From the NCBI RefSeq assembly GCF_947495965.1, contig NZ_CANMBB010000003.1, forward strand, positions 277,404 to 341,403: a DNA stretch of 64,000 bases, written 5' to 3'. Under the pieces are notes generated by a model. The model did no database searches. It was not told the origin of the DNA and saw nothing but the letters and a program-made list of their open reading frames with translations. This DNA is from an uncultured Maribacter sp. (GTDB lineage Bacteria > Bacteroidota > Bacteroidia > Flavobacteriales > Flavobacteriaceae). Shown here one piece after another: positions 44,858 through 52,883 of the stretch. The position numbers and the translations under genes were made by a program. How positions within the stretch are numbered: the first letter of the stretch is position 1; each line of letters opens with the position of its first letter.

Positions 44858-46165
44858 TTACATATAACTCATAAAGCTGTTAACTTTTATAGTAGCCTTT
44901 AAGTCATGTAACAAATTATATAGGCCAAAAAATGTTCTATTTATGTATAAGAAATGTTTTGAACCTCTATTACCATTCATTTTTCTAATCTTGGGATCTT
45001 TAGAATATCGTTCACTTAAATTTGCAATTCTGTTCCAAAAATCTTCTTCTCCAAAATTAAACTCTTCATTTAAAAAAGGGCTAACAAAAATGGATAGCAT
45101 TTCCTTAAATAGTTCTTTAAAATATTCTATTTCTTCTTCAGAGTCTTTATCCGATAAGATTTCTAATTCATACAATTTCTCTAAAAAAATAACTTCATTT
45201 TCAATATTCTCCTTTTTCGCTAATTCAAAATAAGGAACATAAAAAGTACTAGGAATTTCTTTTATGCAACCAAAATCTATGGCTATTAATAATCCATCAT
45301 CACTTACCAAAAAATTACCTGGATGTGGATCTGCATGCATTTTTCTTAAACCATGCATTTGATACATGTAAAAATCCCACAATGCTTGCCCTAACTTATC
45401 TCCTGTTTTAGTATCAAAATTTGTTTTAGTATACTCACTTAAATGCTGTCCAGACATCCAATCCATAGTTATTACCTTTTCATTAGATAATTCAGGATAA
45501 TATTCCGGAAACAATATATTAGGTATTGCTCTACAAGCTTCTGTTATTTCTTTACTTTGTTTTATTTCTAATAAATAATCTGTTTCTTCTACTAATTTAT
45601 TTTCTACCTCTTTAAAATATTTATCAGAGTCTTTACCCTTAATATTAAACATTTTAATTGCTATTGGTTTCACCAATGACAAATCACTACTTATACTATC
45701 TGCAACTCCGGGGTATTGAATTTTTACTGCTAGTTTCTTAGTTCCTTTTGTTGCTCTATGAACTTGACCAATACTTGCCGCGTTTATGGAGTTTTTATCA
45801 AAAGTGTCAAAAACTTGTTCTGGAAATTTACCATAATATTTTTTAAATATTTTCCTAACCAAAGGAGCTGATAATGGTGGCACAGAGAATTGTGAAAGCG
45901 AAAATTTTTCAACATATGCACTAGGAAGCATATTTTTCTCCATACTAAGCATTTGGGCTACTTTTAAAGCGCTACCTTTTAAACTTTTTAAACCATCATA
46001 AATATCTTCTGCATTTTCTTTATTTAGCTTATCTGTAGTTAATTCCGAGTTTATTAAACGTTCACTGTAATATTTTACGTAGTTACCTCCAACTTTAACT
46101 CCAGTTTTTAAAAGTTTACTAGCACGCTCAATTTTTCCTGTAGGTATCTTATCTAATGTTTTCAT
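44858..46165 (-). CDS. AarF/UbiB/ABC1-family atypical kinase
   Basis: 435 residues. The ABC1 core has KGSALKVAQMLSMEKN (the KxGQ-like region with a Val in place of Gly, at about 60-75), the nucleotide-binding Ala/Lys element KLAVKIQYPGV, MHADPHPGNFLV and IDFGCIKEI. Homologues support ubiquinone or menaquinone synthesis or act in lipid homeostasis; the role here is unproven. It follows the TetR-like regulator by 34 nt in an operon divergent from htpG. Confidence 0.9.
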   Translation of the reverse strand: MKTLDKIPTGKIERASKLLKTGVKVGGNYVKYYSERLINSELTTDKLNKENAEDIYDGLKSLKGSALKVAQMLSMEKNMLPSAYVEKFSLSQFSVPPLSAPLVRKIFKKYYGKFPEQVFDTFDKNSINAASIGQVHRATKGTKKLAVKIQYPGVADSISSDLSLVKPIAIKMFNIKGKDSDKYFKEVENKLVEETDYLLEIKQSKEITEACRAIPNILFPEYYPELSNEKVITMDWMSGQHLSEYTKTNFDTKTGDKLGQALWDFYMYQMHGLRKMHADPHPGNFLVSDDGLLIAIDFGCIKEIPSTFYVPYFELAKKENIENEVIFLEKLYELEILSDKDSEEEIEYFKELFKEMLSIFVSPFLNEEFNFGEEDFWNRIANLSERYSKDPKIRKMNGNRGSKHFLYINRTFFGLYNLLHDLKATIKVNSFMSYM

Positions 46166-46199
46166 TTAAATTTTCTAAAGATTAATAGCACCAATTTTT

Positions 46200-46847
46200 T
46201 TAAGCAAACTTTTCCTTGTATAAAAATTTACCAAAATCTAGTATATTTTCAAGGGGTGTAGTATTAAAAACATCAAAAATGGTATTTACAGATTTCTCTA
46301 TTGCAATGTCTGTTTTTTCAAAACCAGCAGAAGTATCCTTCATCCAAAATTTTAAAAGAAATAAAAATTGAAACCATATTCCTTCCGAAAATATTTTTGA
46401 GGAATTAGGTAGTAAAATAGGATTTTTCTTTTTAGCACTATTCGTAATTAAACTTTTAGAAAAAGCCTTAATACCTACTCTTAAATCCTTAATCTGAGAC
46501 ATATTCTCTAAAACGCCATTACGATTATTTAAAATAAATAATACATAACTTCTGTTTAATGTTAACATTTCAAAAAAAGTAAAAAAGAAAGTTAAAAGTT
46601 TATCCCTATTAGAAAATTCTTTATAGTCTTTGTTTCTATCAATAACTTCTCTTGTATTTGATAAAAACTTACTCCAAATAGTTTTTTGAATACTATCTAT
46701 AGAACCAAAAAAATTATAAAACTCCTCTTCCTTAATTTTATTTGCTTTACAAAATTTATATATGGATTTAGGAACCATTTCATGTTCTAAAACAAAATTC
46801 ATATACTTTTCTATAATAATATCTTCTCTTGATGTTTTTGTTGCCAT
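46200..46847 (-). CDS. TetR/AcrR-type transcriptional regulator
   Basis: 215 residues, all helical. The N-terminal 60 residues fit a TetR helix-turn-helix (REDIIIEKYMNFVLEHEMVPKSIYKFCKANKIKEEEFY, FFGSIDSIQKTIWSKFL). The C-terminal ligand domain is divergent. It is paired with the AarF kinase gene in most Flavobacteria as far as I recall, suggesting autoregulation of that pair. A -7 box at 46872-46879 is 24 nt upstream. Confidence 0.8.
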   Translation of the reverse strand: MATKTSREDIIIEKYMNFVLEHEMVPKSIYKFCKANKIKEEEFYNFFGSIDSIQKTIWSKFLSNTREVIDRNKDYKEFSNRDKLLTFFFTFFEMLTLNRSYVLFILNNRNGVLENMSQIKDLRVGIKAFSKSLITNSAKKKNPILLPNSSKIFSEGIWFQFLFLLKFWMKDTSAGFEKTDIAIEKSVNTIFDVFNTTPLENILDFGKFLYKEKFA

Positions 46848-46871
46848 ACATTAAATGTTTGATTTACAATA

Positions 46872-46879
46872 CAAAAATA
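46872..46879 (-). promoter_or_regulatory. -7 box TATTTTTG for the TetR-AarF operon
   Basis: The minus strand reads TATTTTTG, 24 nt before ATG 46847. Confidence 0.5.
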
Positions 46880-47003
46880 CAAAATGTTTAACTTTTTTTA
46901 ATTATTTTTAAACAAAAATAATAATGCCACTTTGTCACTATAATGTAGAATGGTATTTTTTTTGACTAGCTACAATCATTAACAATTAAAATGAGATATA
47001 GAA

Positions 47004-48890
47004 ATGTCACAAGGTAAAATTAATGTATCCGTAGAAAATATATTTCCACTTATAAAGAAATTCTTATACAGTGATCACGAAATATTTTTACGTGAATTAA
47101 TATCTAATGCAACAGATGCTACTTTAAAATTAAAACACTTAACCTCTATTGGTGAAGCCAAAGTAGAATATGGTAATCCTAAGATTGAAATTAAAGTAGA
47201 TAAAGAAGGTAAAAAAATCCATATTATTGACCAAGGTTTAGGTATGACTTCTGATGAAGTTGAAAAATATATAAACCAAGTTGCTTTCTCTGGTGCAGAA
47301 GAGTTTTTAAATAAATATGAAGACGGTGCAAAAGATACAGGTATAATTGGTCATTTTGGTCTTGGTTTTTACTCTGCTTTTATGGTTGCAGAAAAAGTAG
47401 AAATTATAACTAAAAGTTTTAAAGAGGAACCTGCTGCCCACTGGTCTTGTGATGGGTCTCCAAACTTTACTTTAGAAGAAAGTAAAAAAGAAGATCGCGG
47501 AACCGAAATAATATTACATATTGCTGAAGATTCTACTGAGTTTTTAGAAGAAGGTAGAATTACAGAGTTACTTAATAAATATAATAAGTTTATGCCTGTT
47601 CCAATAAAATTTGGAACAAAAACAGAAACTTTACCAAAGCCTGAAGGTGCTAAAGAAGAAGATGAAGCGCCTACACAAGAGGTAGATAATATTATAAACA
47701 ATCCTAACCCTGCATGGACAAAACAACCTGCAGACTTAGAAGATGAAGACTATAAAGGTTTTTATAGAGAATTGTACCCTATGCAATTTGATGAGCCTTT
47801 GTTTCATATTCATTTAAATGTAGACTACCCATTTAACTTAACTGGTATTCTTTATTTTCCAAAATTAACAAACGATCTTAACGTTCAGAAAGATAAAATT
47901 CAGCTGTACCAAAACCAAGTATTTGTTACGGATAATGTAGAAGGCATTGTTCCAGAGTTTTTAACCATGTTACGTGGTGTTATAGATTCTCCAGATATAC
48001 CTTTAAATGTATCTAGGTCTTATTTACAAGCAGATGGTGCAGTAAAGAAAATATCCTCTTACATTACTAGAAAAGTTGCTGATAAACTTTCTTCTTTATT
48101 TAAAAATAATAGAGAAGATTTTGAAGCAAAATGGAACGATATTAAAATTGTTATTGAGTATGGTATGCTTTCTGAAGATAAGTTCTTTGACAAAGCAGAC
48201 AAGTTTGCTCTTTACCCAACTGTAGATGGTTCTTTCTTTACTTTTGATGAGTTACAAGAGAAAATTAAAGCGAACCAAACAGATAAGGATGATAAATTAG
48301 TTATCCTTTACGCATCAGACAAAGAAGCACAGCACAGTTATATTGAAGCTGCAAAAACTAAAGGGTATGAAGTTCTTTTAATGGACTCTCCAATTATTGC
48401 GCACTTAATGCAAAAATTAGAAGGCTCTAAAGAAAATATCACTTTTGTTAGAGTAGATTCTGATCATGTAGATAACTTAATTAAAAAAGAGGAAAATCAA
48501 ATTTCTAAGCTTTCTGATGAGGAAAAAGAAACTTTAAAGACCGATTTAGAAAAGACTATTGAAAGTAAAAGTTATACTATTCAATTAGAAGCTATGGATA
48601 GTTCTGCCTCTCCTTTTATTATTACAGAGCCAGAATTCATGCGCAGAATGAAAGAGATGCAACAAACCGGTGGTGGCGGTATGTTTGGAATGGGTAATAT
48701 GCCAGAAATGTACAACTTAGTGGTAAATACGAACCATGAACTGGTAAGCGAAATTCTAAACACCAAAACAGCTAAGAAAAAAGAACGCTTAATTAATCAA
48801 TCTTTAGATTTAGCAAAACTATCTAAAGGTTTATTAAAAGGTGCCGAATTAACTGAGTTTATAAAACGAAGTTATGATATGGTGAAATAA
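47004..48890 (+). CDS. htpG: molecular chaperone HtpG (Hsp90)
   Basis: 628 residues, the usual length. The N-terminal ATPase has FLRELISNATDAT, DQGLGMT, GHFGLGFYSAFMVA and IGHF motifs; the middle domain includes the catalytic Arg loop PLNVSRSYLQ; the C-terminal dimerisation domain follows from about residue 510. A Gly-rich insertion GGGGMFGMGNMPEM near 555 is notable. It is monocistronic with a strong terminator at 48932-48968. The start ATG lacks a clear Shine-Dalgarno. Confidence 0.97.
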   Translation: MSQGKINVSVENIFPLIKKFLYSDHEIFLRELISNATDATLKLKHLTSIGEAKVEYGNPKIEIKVDKEGKKIHIIDQGLGMTSDEVEKYINQVAFSGAEEFLNKYEDGAKDTGIIGHFGLGFYSAFMVAEKVEIITKSFKEEPAAHWSCDGSPNFTLEESKKEDRGTEIILHIAEDSTEFLEEGRITELLNKYNKFMPVPIKFGTKTETLPKPEGAKEEDEAPTQEVDNIINNPNPAWTKQPADLEDEDYKGFYRELYPMQFDEPLFHIHLNVDYPFNLTGILYFPKLTNDLNVQKDKIQLYQNQVFVTDNVEGIVPEFLTMLRGVIDSPDIPLNVSRSYLQADGAVKKISSYITRKVADKLSSLFKNNREDFEAKWNDIKIVIEYGMLSEDKFFDKADKFALYPTVDGSFFTFDELQEKIKANQTDKDDKLVILYASDKEAQHSYIEAAKTKGYEVLLMDSPIIAHLMQKLEGSKENITFVRVDSDHVDNLIKKEENQISKLSDEEKETLKTDLEKTIESKSYTIQLEAMDSSASPFIITEPEFMRRMKEMQQTGGGGMFGMGNMPEMYNLVVNTNHELVSEILNTKTAKKKERLINQSLDLAKLSKGLLKGAELTEFIKRSYDMVK

Positions 48891-48931
48891 GCTATTTCTT
48901 TTGTAAATAATCTCAATTAACACGTAAAAAT

Positions 48932-48970
48932 AAAACCCCTTAGGATAATAATTATTCTAAGGGGTTTTTT
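48932..48970 (+). terminator. rho-independent terminator of htpG
   Basis: AAAACCCCTTAG (48932-48943) pairs with CTAAGGGGTTTT (48957-48968), followed by TT and A/T-rich DNA. It ends 12 nt before the MOSC gene. Confidence 0.88.
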
Positions 48971-48981
48971 ATCTTTAAAAT

Positions 48982-49614
48982 ATGAAAGTAATTGCTACAA
49001 ATATATCTAAACCCACTACTATTGTTTGGAATGGTAAAGAAGAACAAACAGGTATTTATAAATATCCTGTAAATGAACCTATTTTTTTAGGAAAGTCTGA
49101 TGTTGAAAAGGATACTGTTATAGATAGAAAACACCATGGTGGTGTAAACAAAGCCTGCTATTTATTTTCTGCCGATAATTATGAGTATTGGAAAAACCTA
49201 TACCCTAATTTAGATTGGAACTGGGGTATGTTTGGAGAAAACATTACCGTAGAGGGGTTAAATGAATCTACCTTAAGGATTGGAAATATTTATAAAGTAG
49301 GAGAATGCAAAGTGCAAATTACGCAACCTAGAGAGCCTTGCTATAAACTTGGTATTAGATTTGGTACTCAAAAAGTTTTAAAAGAATTTATTGAACACCA
49401 ATCCCCTGGAACCTACATTAAAGTTTTAAAAGAAGGTAATGTAAAAACTGGTGATAGTTTTGAGTTAGTGGAAGAATCAGATAATTCTTTAACCATACAA
49501 CAGTTTTATAATTTATTATATGCTAAAGTTAAAGATAAAAAAATTATAAAAACAGCAATTAGTAATTCTACGCTTCCTGAATACAAAAAAGAAAAGTTAA
49601 AGAAATATCTTTAA
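48982..49614 (+). CDS. MOSC-domain protein (YiiM-like)
   Basis: 210 residues. The MOSC core has DRKHHGGVNKACYLF, WNWGMFGENITVEGL, the Lys/Arg-rich strand IGNIYKVGECKVQITQPREPCYKLGIRF with the conserved Cys and a C-terminal helical tail. MOSC enzymes bind molybdopterin and reduce N-hydroxylated purines or amines. It begins 12 nt after the htpG terminator and ends 68 nt before the first of the paralogous secreted-protein genes. Confidence 0.9.
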   Translation: MKVIATNISKPTTIVWNGKEEQTGIYKYPVNEPIFLGKSDVEKDTVIDRKHHGGVNKACYLFSADNYEYWKNLYPNLDWNWGMFGENITVEGLNESTLRIGNIYKVGECKVQITQPREPCYKLGIRFGTQKVLKEFIEHQSPGTYIKVLKEGNVKTGDSFELVEESDNSLTIQQFYNLLYAKVKDKKIIKTAISNSTLPEYKKEKLKKYL

Positions 49615-49632
49615 CTTATATTATTTTAAAAC

Positions 49633-49659
49633 AAAAAAGGGAGACTCTCCAGCCTCCCT
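49633..49659 (-). terminator. terminator of paralogue A
   Basis: AGGGAG (49638-49643)/CTCCCT (49654-49659). On the minus strand the stem is followed by TTTTTTG, about 23 nt after the stop of the gene at 49682. This is the intact counterpart of the hairpin broken by the insertion element. Confidence 0.75.
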
Positions 49660-49681
49660 AAAAAAATTAACTTAAACCAAC

Positions 49682-50266
49682 TTAATTAACTATAAAAAAT
49701 TTTTCATAACTCTTTTCACCGTATGTAACAGATAATGTGTAGTTACCTTCGTATGCTTTTGAAAAATCAAAAGATTTTTCTACTACCATTTTATCTTTTA
49801 CATCTTCTTCAAAAACTACTCTATTATCTTCATCATAGATTTTTATCATTACGTCTTCTTTATCTAGATTTAAAAGATTAATAGAAATACTTTCTTCTGT
49901 TTCTTTAAAATATGGCTTTAAAACTTCTTTTTTATCAAGAATTACCAACTTATTATCTTCTACTTTAATAGAGTAAGAGGTAGATTTAAAATCTCCTTCT
50001 GTTTCAAAGAAATAAACACCATCTTCTAAGTTTTTAAGGTTAAATTTCTTAGAATACAAATCATTAGATACACTTTCTGCATAAATAACATTCCCCTGAT
50101 TATCTTTAAGCTTTATGTATGTATTGTTAGATGCATTCTCTAACTCTAATACTAACGTTTTAGCTTCACTGTAAGCTGTCAAAATTAATTTTGGCTCTTT
50201 TGCCATGCTTATTGCTGCAATAAACATAAAGGCAACTACGGTTGTGATTTTTAAAAATGCTTTCAT
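49682..50266 (-). CDS. secreted beta-sandwich protein of unknown function, paralogue A
   Basis: 194 residues. The signal peptide MKAFLKITTVVAFMFIAAISMA is followed by an all-beta region with repeating EDGVYFFETEGDFK and EGNYTLSVTYGEKSY motifs that suggest two Ig-like (about 25-100, 110-190) domains. It resembles Flavobacterial proteins with a DUF3244/T9SS-sorting-like beta sandwich but I cannot name the family. It is paralogous to the gene at 52088 and shares its promoter region. A terminator follows. Confidence 0.78.
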   Translation of the reverse strand: MKAFLKITTVVAFMFIAAISMAKEPKLILTAYSEAKTLVLELENASNNTYIKLKDNQGNVIYAESVSNDLYSKKFNLKNLEDGVYFFETEGDFKSTSYSIKVEDNKLVILDKKEVLKPYFKETEESISINLLNLDKEDVMIKIYDEDNRVVFEEDVKDKMVVEKSFDFSKAYEGNYTLSVTYGEKSYEKFFIVN

Positions 50267-50274
50267 AATGTCTA
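50158..50274. repeat. 117-nt segment shared with 52564-52680 (copy A)
   Basis: Identical to its partner except for one mismatch; it spans the first 36 or so codons and the start of the leader. The remainder of the two genes is far more diverged. Confidence 0.85.
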
Positions 50275-50301
50275 TATTTTAATTACTTATTAAAGACACT
50301 A

Positions 50302-50309
50302 CAAACATA
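50302..50309 (-). promoter_or_regulatory. -7 box TATGTTTG for paralogue A
   Basis: The minus strand reads TATGTTTG, 35 nt before ATG 50266; the same box with identical spacing precedes paralogue B. Confidence 0.55.
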
Positions 50310-50663
50310 CAGCAGCTTTATACCCTATACTACAACACATTTTTCCTATTTATGTGCTATATTACCCTAGTAGTAGGTTAATTTAATGTTAACAGGCAAT
50401 TTACCAAACAATTAAAGGATTTAGCTCCTGTATACACTATGAAGAGGTACATAATAAAAAGGTAATTTCATAGATAGTATTCCCTATTAATAAACCTATA
50501 AAATGAAATTTATAAATTACTATCTAATACTAAGCACCTATAATACTATTAAAAAAATGAACTTTACGACTATTCTTTAAACCATACTTTTTAGCTTCAT
50601 CTAAAACAATACTAAATACTAATAAAAAAGATGTATAATAAAACAAACCTTTTAAACAAAAAA

Positions 50664-50671
50664 GGGAGGCC
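50664..50671 (-). terminator. left arm of the split terminator of paralogue B
   Basis: GGGAGGCC here, with GGCCTCCC at 52056-52063, formed an 8-bp stem with loop TAT before the insertion. The minus strand continues TTTTTTG beyond this arm, the T-run of an intrinsic terminator. The arms are now 1.38 kb apart. Confidence 0.85.
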
Positions 50672-50677
50672 TATGGC
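50668..50677. repeat. target-site duplication, left copy (GGCCTATGGC)
   Basis: The 10-bp sequence recurs exactly at 52049-52058, directly bordering both ends of the element. 10 bp fits the IS4 family. Confidence 0.92.
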
Positions 50678-50685
50678 CAGTCATG

Positions 50686-50713
50686 GTCGGAAGATTTTTC
50701 TTCCGACTTTTTT
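50686..50713 (+). terminator. inward-facing terminator in the left end of the element
   Basis: GTCGGAAG (50686-50693) pairs with CTTCCGAC (50700-50707), loop ATTTTT, then TTTTTTG. It would stop transcription entering from the left, before the transposase ATG at 50796. Confidence 0.9.
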
Positions 50714-50795
50714 GTTTTAGTTGTTTGATTGTCAGTTATTTATATTGTTTTTGCGATTAATTTTTTGTATCTTTTTATCTGATAATCAACTAATT

Positions 50796-52013
50796 ATGTC
50801 AGTGTTTAAAGGCCACAAAATTTCTGTAAATCAATTATTAGGTGTTATACCAGAAGCACTTTTATCCAAATTATCATTAACAACTAAAGTTGATTACTAT
50901 ACCAAAGTTCTTCATGGTAAGAAAATGTTCTATTTACTTCTTTATGGCATTATAGAGAATGAAAAATTAAGTCAACGCACTTTAGAGGATACTTTTAATG
51001 ACTATCTATTTAAAACGCTTTTTGATTTAGATAAATCCGAAACCATAAGACGAAGTTCTATCTCTGAAAGATTATCTAAAATCGATTCCGATTACTTCCG
51101 TCAAATATACCAGTGTGTTTATCAGCAATTTCAAGATGCCTATCCTGATAAGGACAAGGAAAAACATCATTTAATTCATGTAGATAGCTCTATGGTCAGT
51201 GAGGCTTCTTCGAAATTATTAAAGGGTATTGACCATAAAAACGGAAAGAAGTCTGTTAAATACAGTATGGCTTTTGATGGTTTGTTGCCTTGTCATTTAG
51301 AAGTATTTACAAAGGTCAAGTATTCTAGTGAAGATATAGCTTTACCTGAGGCTATAATGAATCATGTAAAGCAAGAAAGACATCATCAAAATATCTATGT
51401 CATAGATAGAGGGCTTCAATCTACAAGAACGATGAACTCATTTACTAATGATGCTATTACTTTTATTGCTAGAGCAAAAGAAAATCGAAAACATATAGAG
51501 TTACAATCTTTAATTAAGCAAGCCCAAAATTTAGATCTAGGAGAATTAACACTTATCAAAGATAGTAAAGTGCAACTCTATACAGGAAAACCAATCCATA
51601 ATAAAAAAGGAAACATTCATTATAGAGAAGAGTTGGTAGAATCTCCTTTTCGTTTAATTGTAGCGAGAACAAAACAAGACAATCCAAAAGAATTCTGGTT
51701 TATTACAAATGACTTTGATTTATCAGCAAAAGAAATTGCTCAAGCTTATAGAAAACGATGGGATATTGAGGTGTTTTTTCGTTTTATCAAACAAGAATTA
51801 AACGTAAGTCATCTTGTATCATTAAATAAAAACGGAATAGAAGTTATGTTATACATGACTTTAATTGTAGCTATGCTAATCTTAATCTATAAAAAAGCTA
51901 ACAATATTGGCTATAAAACTGCCAAAAGAAGATTTAAAATAGAACTCAGGAATTTAGCTATCGCTATGATCGTGGTCATTTGTGATGGAAATTTAGACCA
52001 TCTTGAAACATAA
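50796..52013 (+). CDS. IS4-family DDE transposase
   Basis: 405 residues from ATG 50796; the longer frame starts with TTG inside the terminal hairpin region and is rejected. The catalytic triad is Asp130 in HVDSSMVSE, Asp204 in YVIDRGLQS and Glu325 in the IS4 signature YRKRWDIEVFFRFIK (Tyr318-x2-Arg321-x3-Glu325-x6-Lys332). The protein cuts and pastes the element by the DDE mechanism. No frameshift or stop is present. Terminal inverted repeats and 10-bp duplications flank it. Confidence 0.95.
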   Translation: MSVFKGHKISVNQLLGVIPEALLSKLSLTTKVDYYTKVLHGKKMFYLLLYGIIENEKLSQRTLEDTFNDYLFKTLFDLDKSETIRRSSISERLSKIDSDYFRQIYQCVYQQFQDAYPDKDKEKHHLIHVDSSMVSEASSKLLKGIDHKNGKKSVKYSMAFDGLLPCHLEVFTKVKYSSEDIALPEAIMNHVKQERHHQNIYVIDRGLQSTRTMNSFTNDAITFIARAKENRKHIELQSLIKQAQNLDLGELTLIKDSKVQLYTGKPIHNKKGNIHYREELVESPFRLIVARTKQDNPKEFWFITNDFDLSAKEIAQAYRKRWDIEVFFRFIKQELNVSHLVSLNKNGIEVMLYMTLIVAMLILIYKKANNIGYKTAKRRFKIELRNLAIAMIVVICDGNLDHLET

Positions 52014-52021
52014 AAAAAAAT

Positions 52022-52041
52022 GGTCGGAATTTCTTCCGACC
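52022..52041 (-). terminator. inward-facing terminator in the right end of the element
   Basis: GGTCGGAA (52022-52029) pairs with TTCCGACC (52034-52041), loop TTTC. On the minus strand it is followed by ATTTTTTTTT (A-run 52012-52020), so it stops transcripts from paralogue B reading into the element. Confidence 0.88.
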
Positions 52042-52048
52042 ATGACTG

Positions 52049-52058
52049 GGCCTATGGC
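52049..52058. repeat. target-site duplication, right copy (GGCCTATGGC)
   Basis: Exact copy of 50668-50677. Confidence 0.92.
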
Positions 52059-52063
52059 CTCCC
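52056..52063 (-). terminator. right arm of the split terminator of paralogue B
   Basis: GGCCTCCC, complementary to 50664-50671; about 25 nt past the stop codon of the gene at 52088, matching the position of the paralogue A terminator. Confidence 0.85.
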
Positions 52064-52087
52064 CTATTAGTTTAATATAATTAAGTA

Positions 52088-52672
52088 TTAATTAACTACG
52101 AAGTCTTTATCATAACTTTTATCTCCGTATAATACAGATATTGTATAGTTTCCTTCATAAGCATCAGAAAAATTAAAAGTTTTTTCTACTATCATTTCTT
52201 CTGTTACTTTTTCTTCAAAAACTAACCTACTTTCTTGATCATGAATTTTTATCATTACATCTTTCTTCTCTAAATTTAATAGGTTAAGAAAAACTCTTGA
52301 ATCTACTTCTCTAAAAAATGGCTTTACTATTTCTTTTTTATCAAGAATAATTAATTTATTATTCTCTACTTTAATGGAATAAATTGTAGATTTAAACGCT
52401 CCATCGGTTTCAAAGAAATAAGTACCATCTGTTAACTCTTTAAGATTAAATTTCTTAAAATACAAATCATCAGATACGCTCTCTGCATAAATGACATTGT
52501 CCTGGGCATCTTTAAACTTAATGTAGGTGTTATTAGATACATTCTCTAATTCTAACACTAACATTTTAGCTTCACTGTAAGCTGTCAAAATTAATTTTGG
52601 CTCTTTTGCCATGCTTATTGCTGCAATAAACATAAAGGCAACTACGGTTGTGATTTTTAAAAGTGCTTTCAT
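52088..52672 (-). CDS. secreted beta-sandwich protein of unknown function, paralogue B
   Basis: 194 residues from ATG 52672; the frame extends to 52714 into the promoter region and is not preferred. The signal peptide is identical to that of paralogue A but for one residue, and length is identical. By eye about three quarters of residues match; most differences lie in the C-terminal half. It is the upstream copy of a head-to-tail pair, now separated by the IS4-family element that sits in its terminator. Confidence 0.8.
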   Translation of the reverse strand: MKALLKITTVVAFMFIAAISMAKEPKLILTAYSEAKMLVLELENVSNNTYIKFKDAQDNVIYAESVSDDLYFKKFNLKELTDGTYFFETDGAFKSTIYSIKVENNKLIILDKKEIVKPFFREVDSRVFLNLLNLEKKDVMIKIHDQESRLVFEEKVTEEMIVEKTFNFSDAYEGNYTISVLYGDKSYDKDFVVN

Positions 52673-52680
52673 AATGTCTA
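52564..52680. repeat. 117-nt segment shared with 50158-50274 (copy B)
   Basis: Partner of the copy A segment, with one mismatch. Confidence 0.85.
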
Positions 52681-52707
52681 ATTTTAAATTACTAATTAAC
52701 GACACTA

Positions 52708-52715
52708 CAAACATA
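52708..52715 (-). promoter_or_regulatory. -7 box TATGTTTG for paralogue B
   Basis: The minus strand reads TATGTTTG, 35 nt upstream of ATG 52672, supporting this start. Confidence 0.55.
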
Positions 52716-52883
52716 CACCAGCTTTACCCCATACACTACAACTCATTTTTCCTATTTATGTCTTATTTTACCCATCTAGAAAGTTAATTTACAGTTAACA
52801 GGTAATTTACCATATTTTATAGTTAATTTAGCAAACAATTGTTGTTTTTAGTTACTTATATTTACACTACCAAATAAAATAAA

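Larger units (their letters stand above)
50267..50677. other. 411-nt intergenic region ending at the insertion element
   Basis: The part to about 50405 is the promoter and leader of paralogue A and is recognisably similar to 52673-52812 upstream of paralogue B. The rest is AT-rich, without a supported gene, and ends in the left half of the broken terminator and the target-site duplication. Confidence 0.6.
50678..52048 (+). mobile_element. complete IS4-family insertion sequence, 1371 bp
   Basis: The element is bounded by 17-bp perfect terminal inverted repeats, starting CAGTCATGGTCGGAAGA at the left (50678-50694) and its reverse complement at the right (52032-52048), and by 10-bp direct repeats. 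It contains one intact transposase gene, and each end carries an inward-facing terminator. Intact ends, TSDs and ORF imply recent insertion and probable activity. Confidence 0.95.

Noticed and set aside
49633..49659. Hairpin after the MOSC gene as its plus-strand terminator
   Set aside because: On the plus strand it is followed by A residues; the T-run exists only on the minus strand, so it belongs to paralogue A.
50721..50795. Upstream extension of the transposase to a TTG start
   Set aside because: It lies immediately after the left-end terminator and IS4 proteins begin at the internal ATG 50796.
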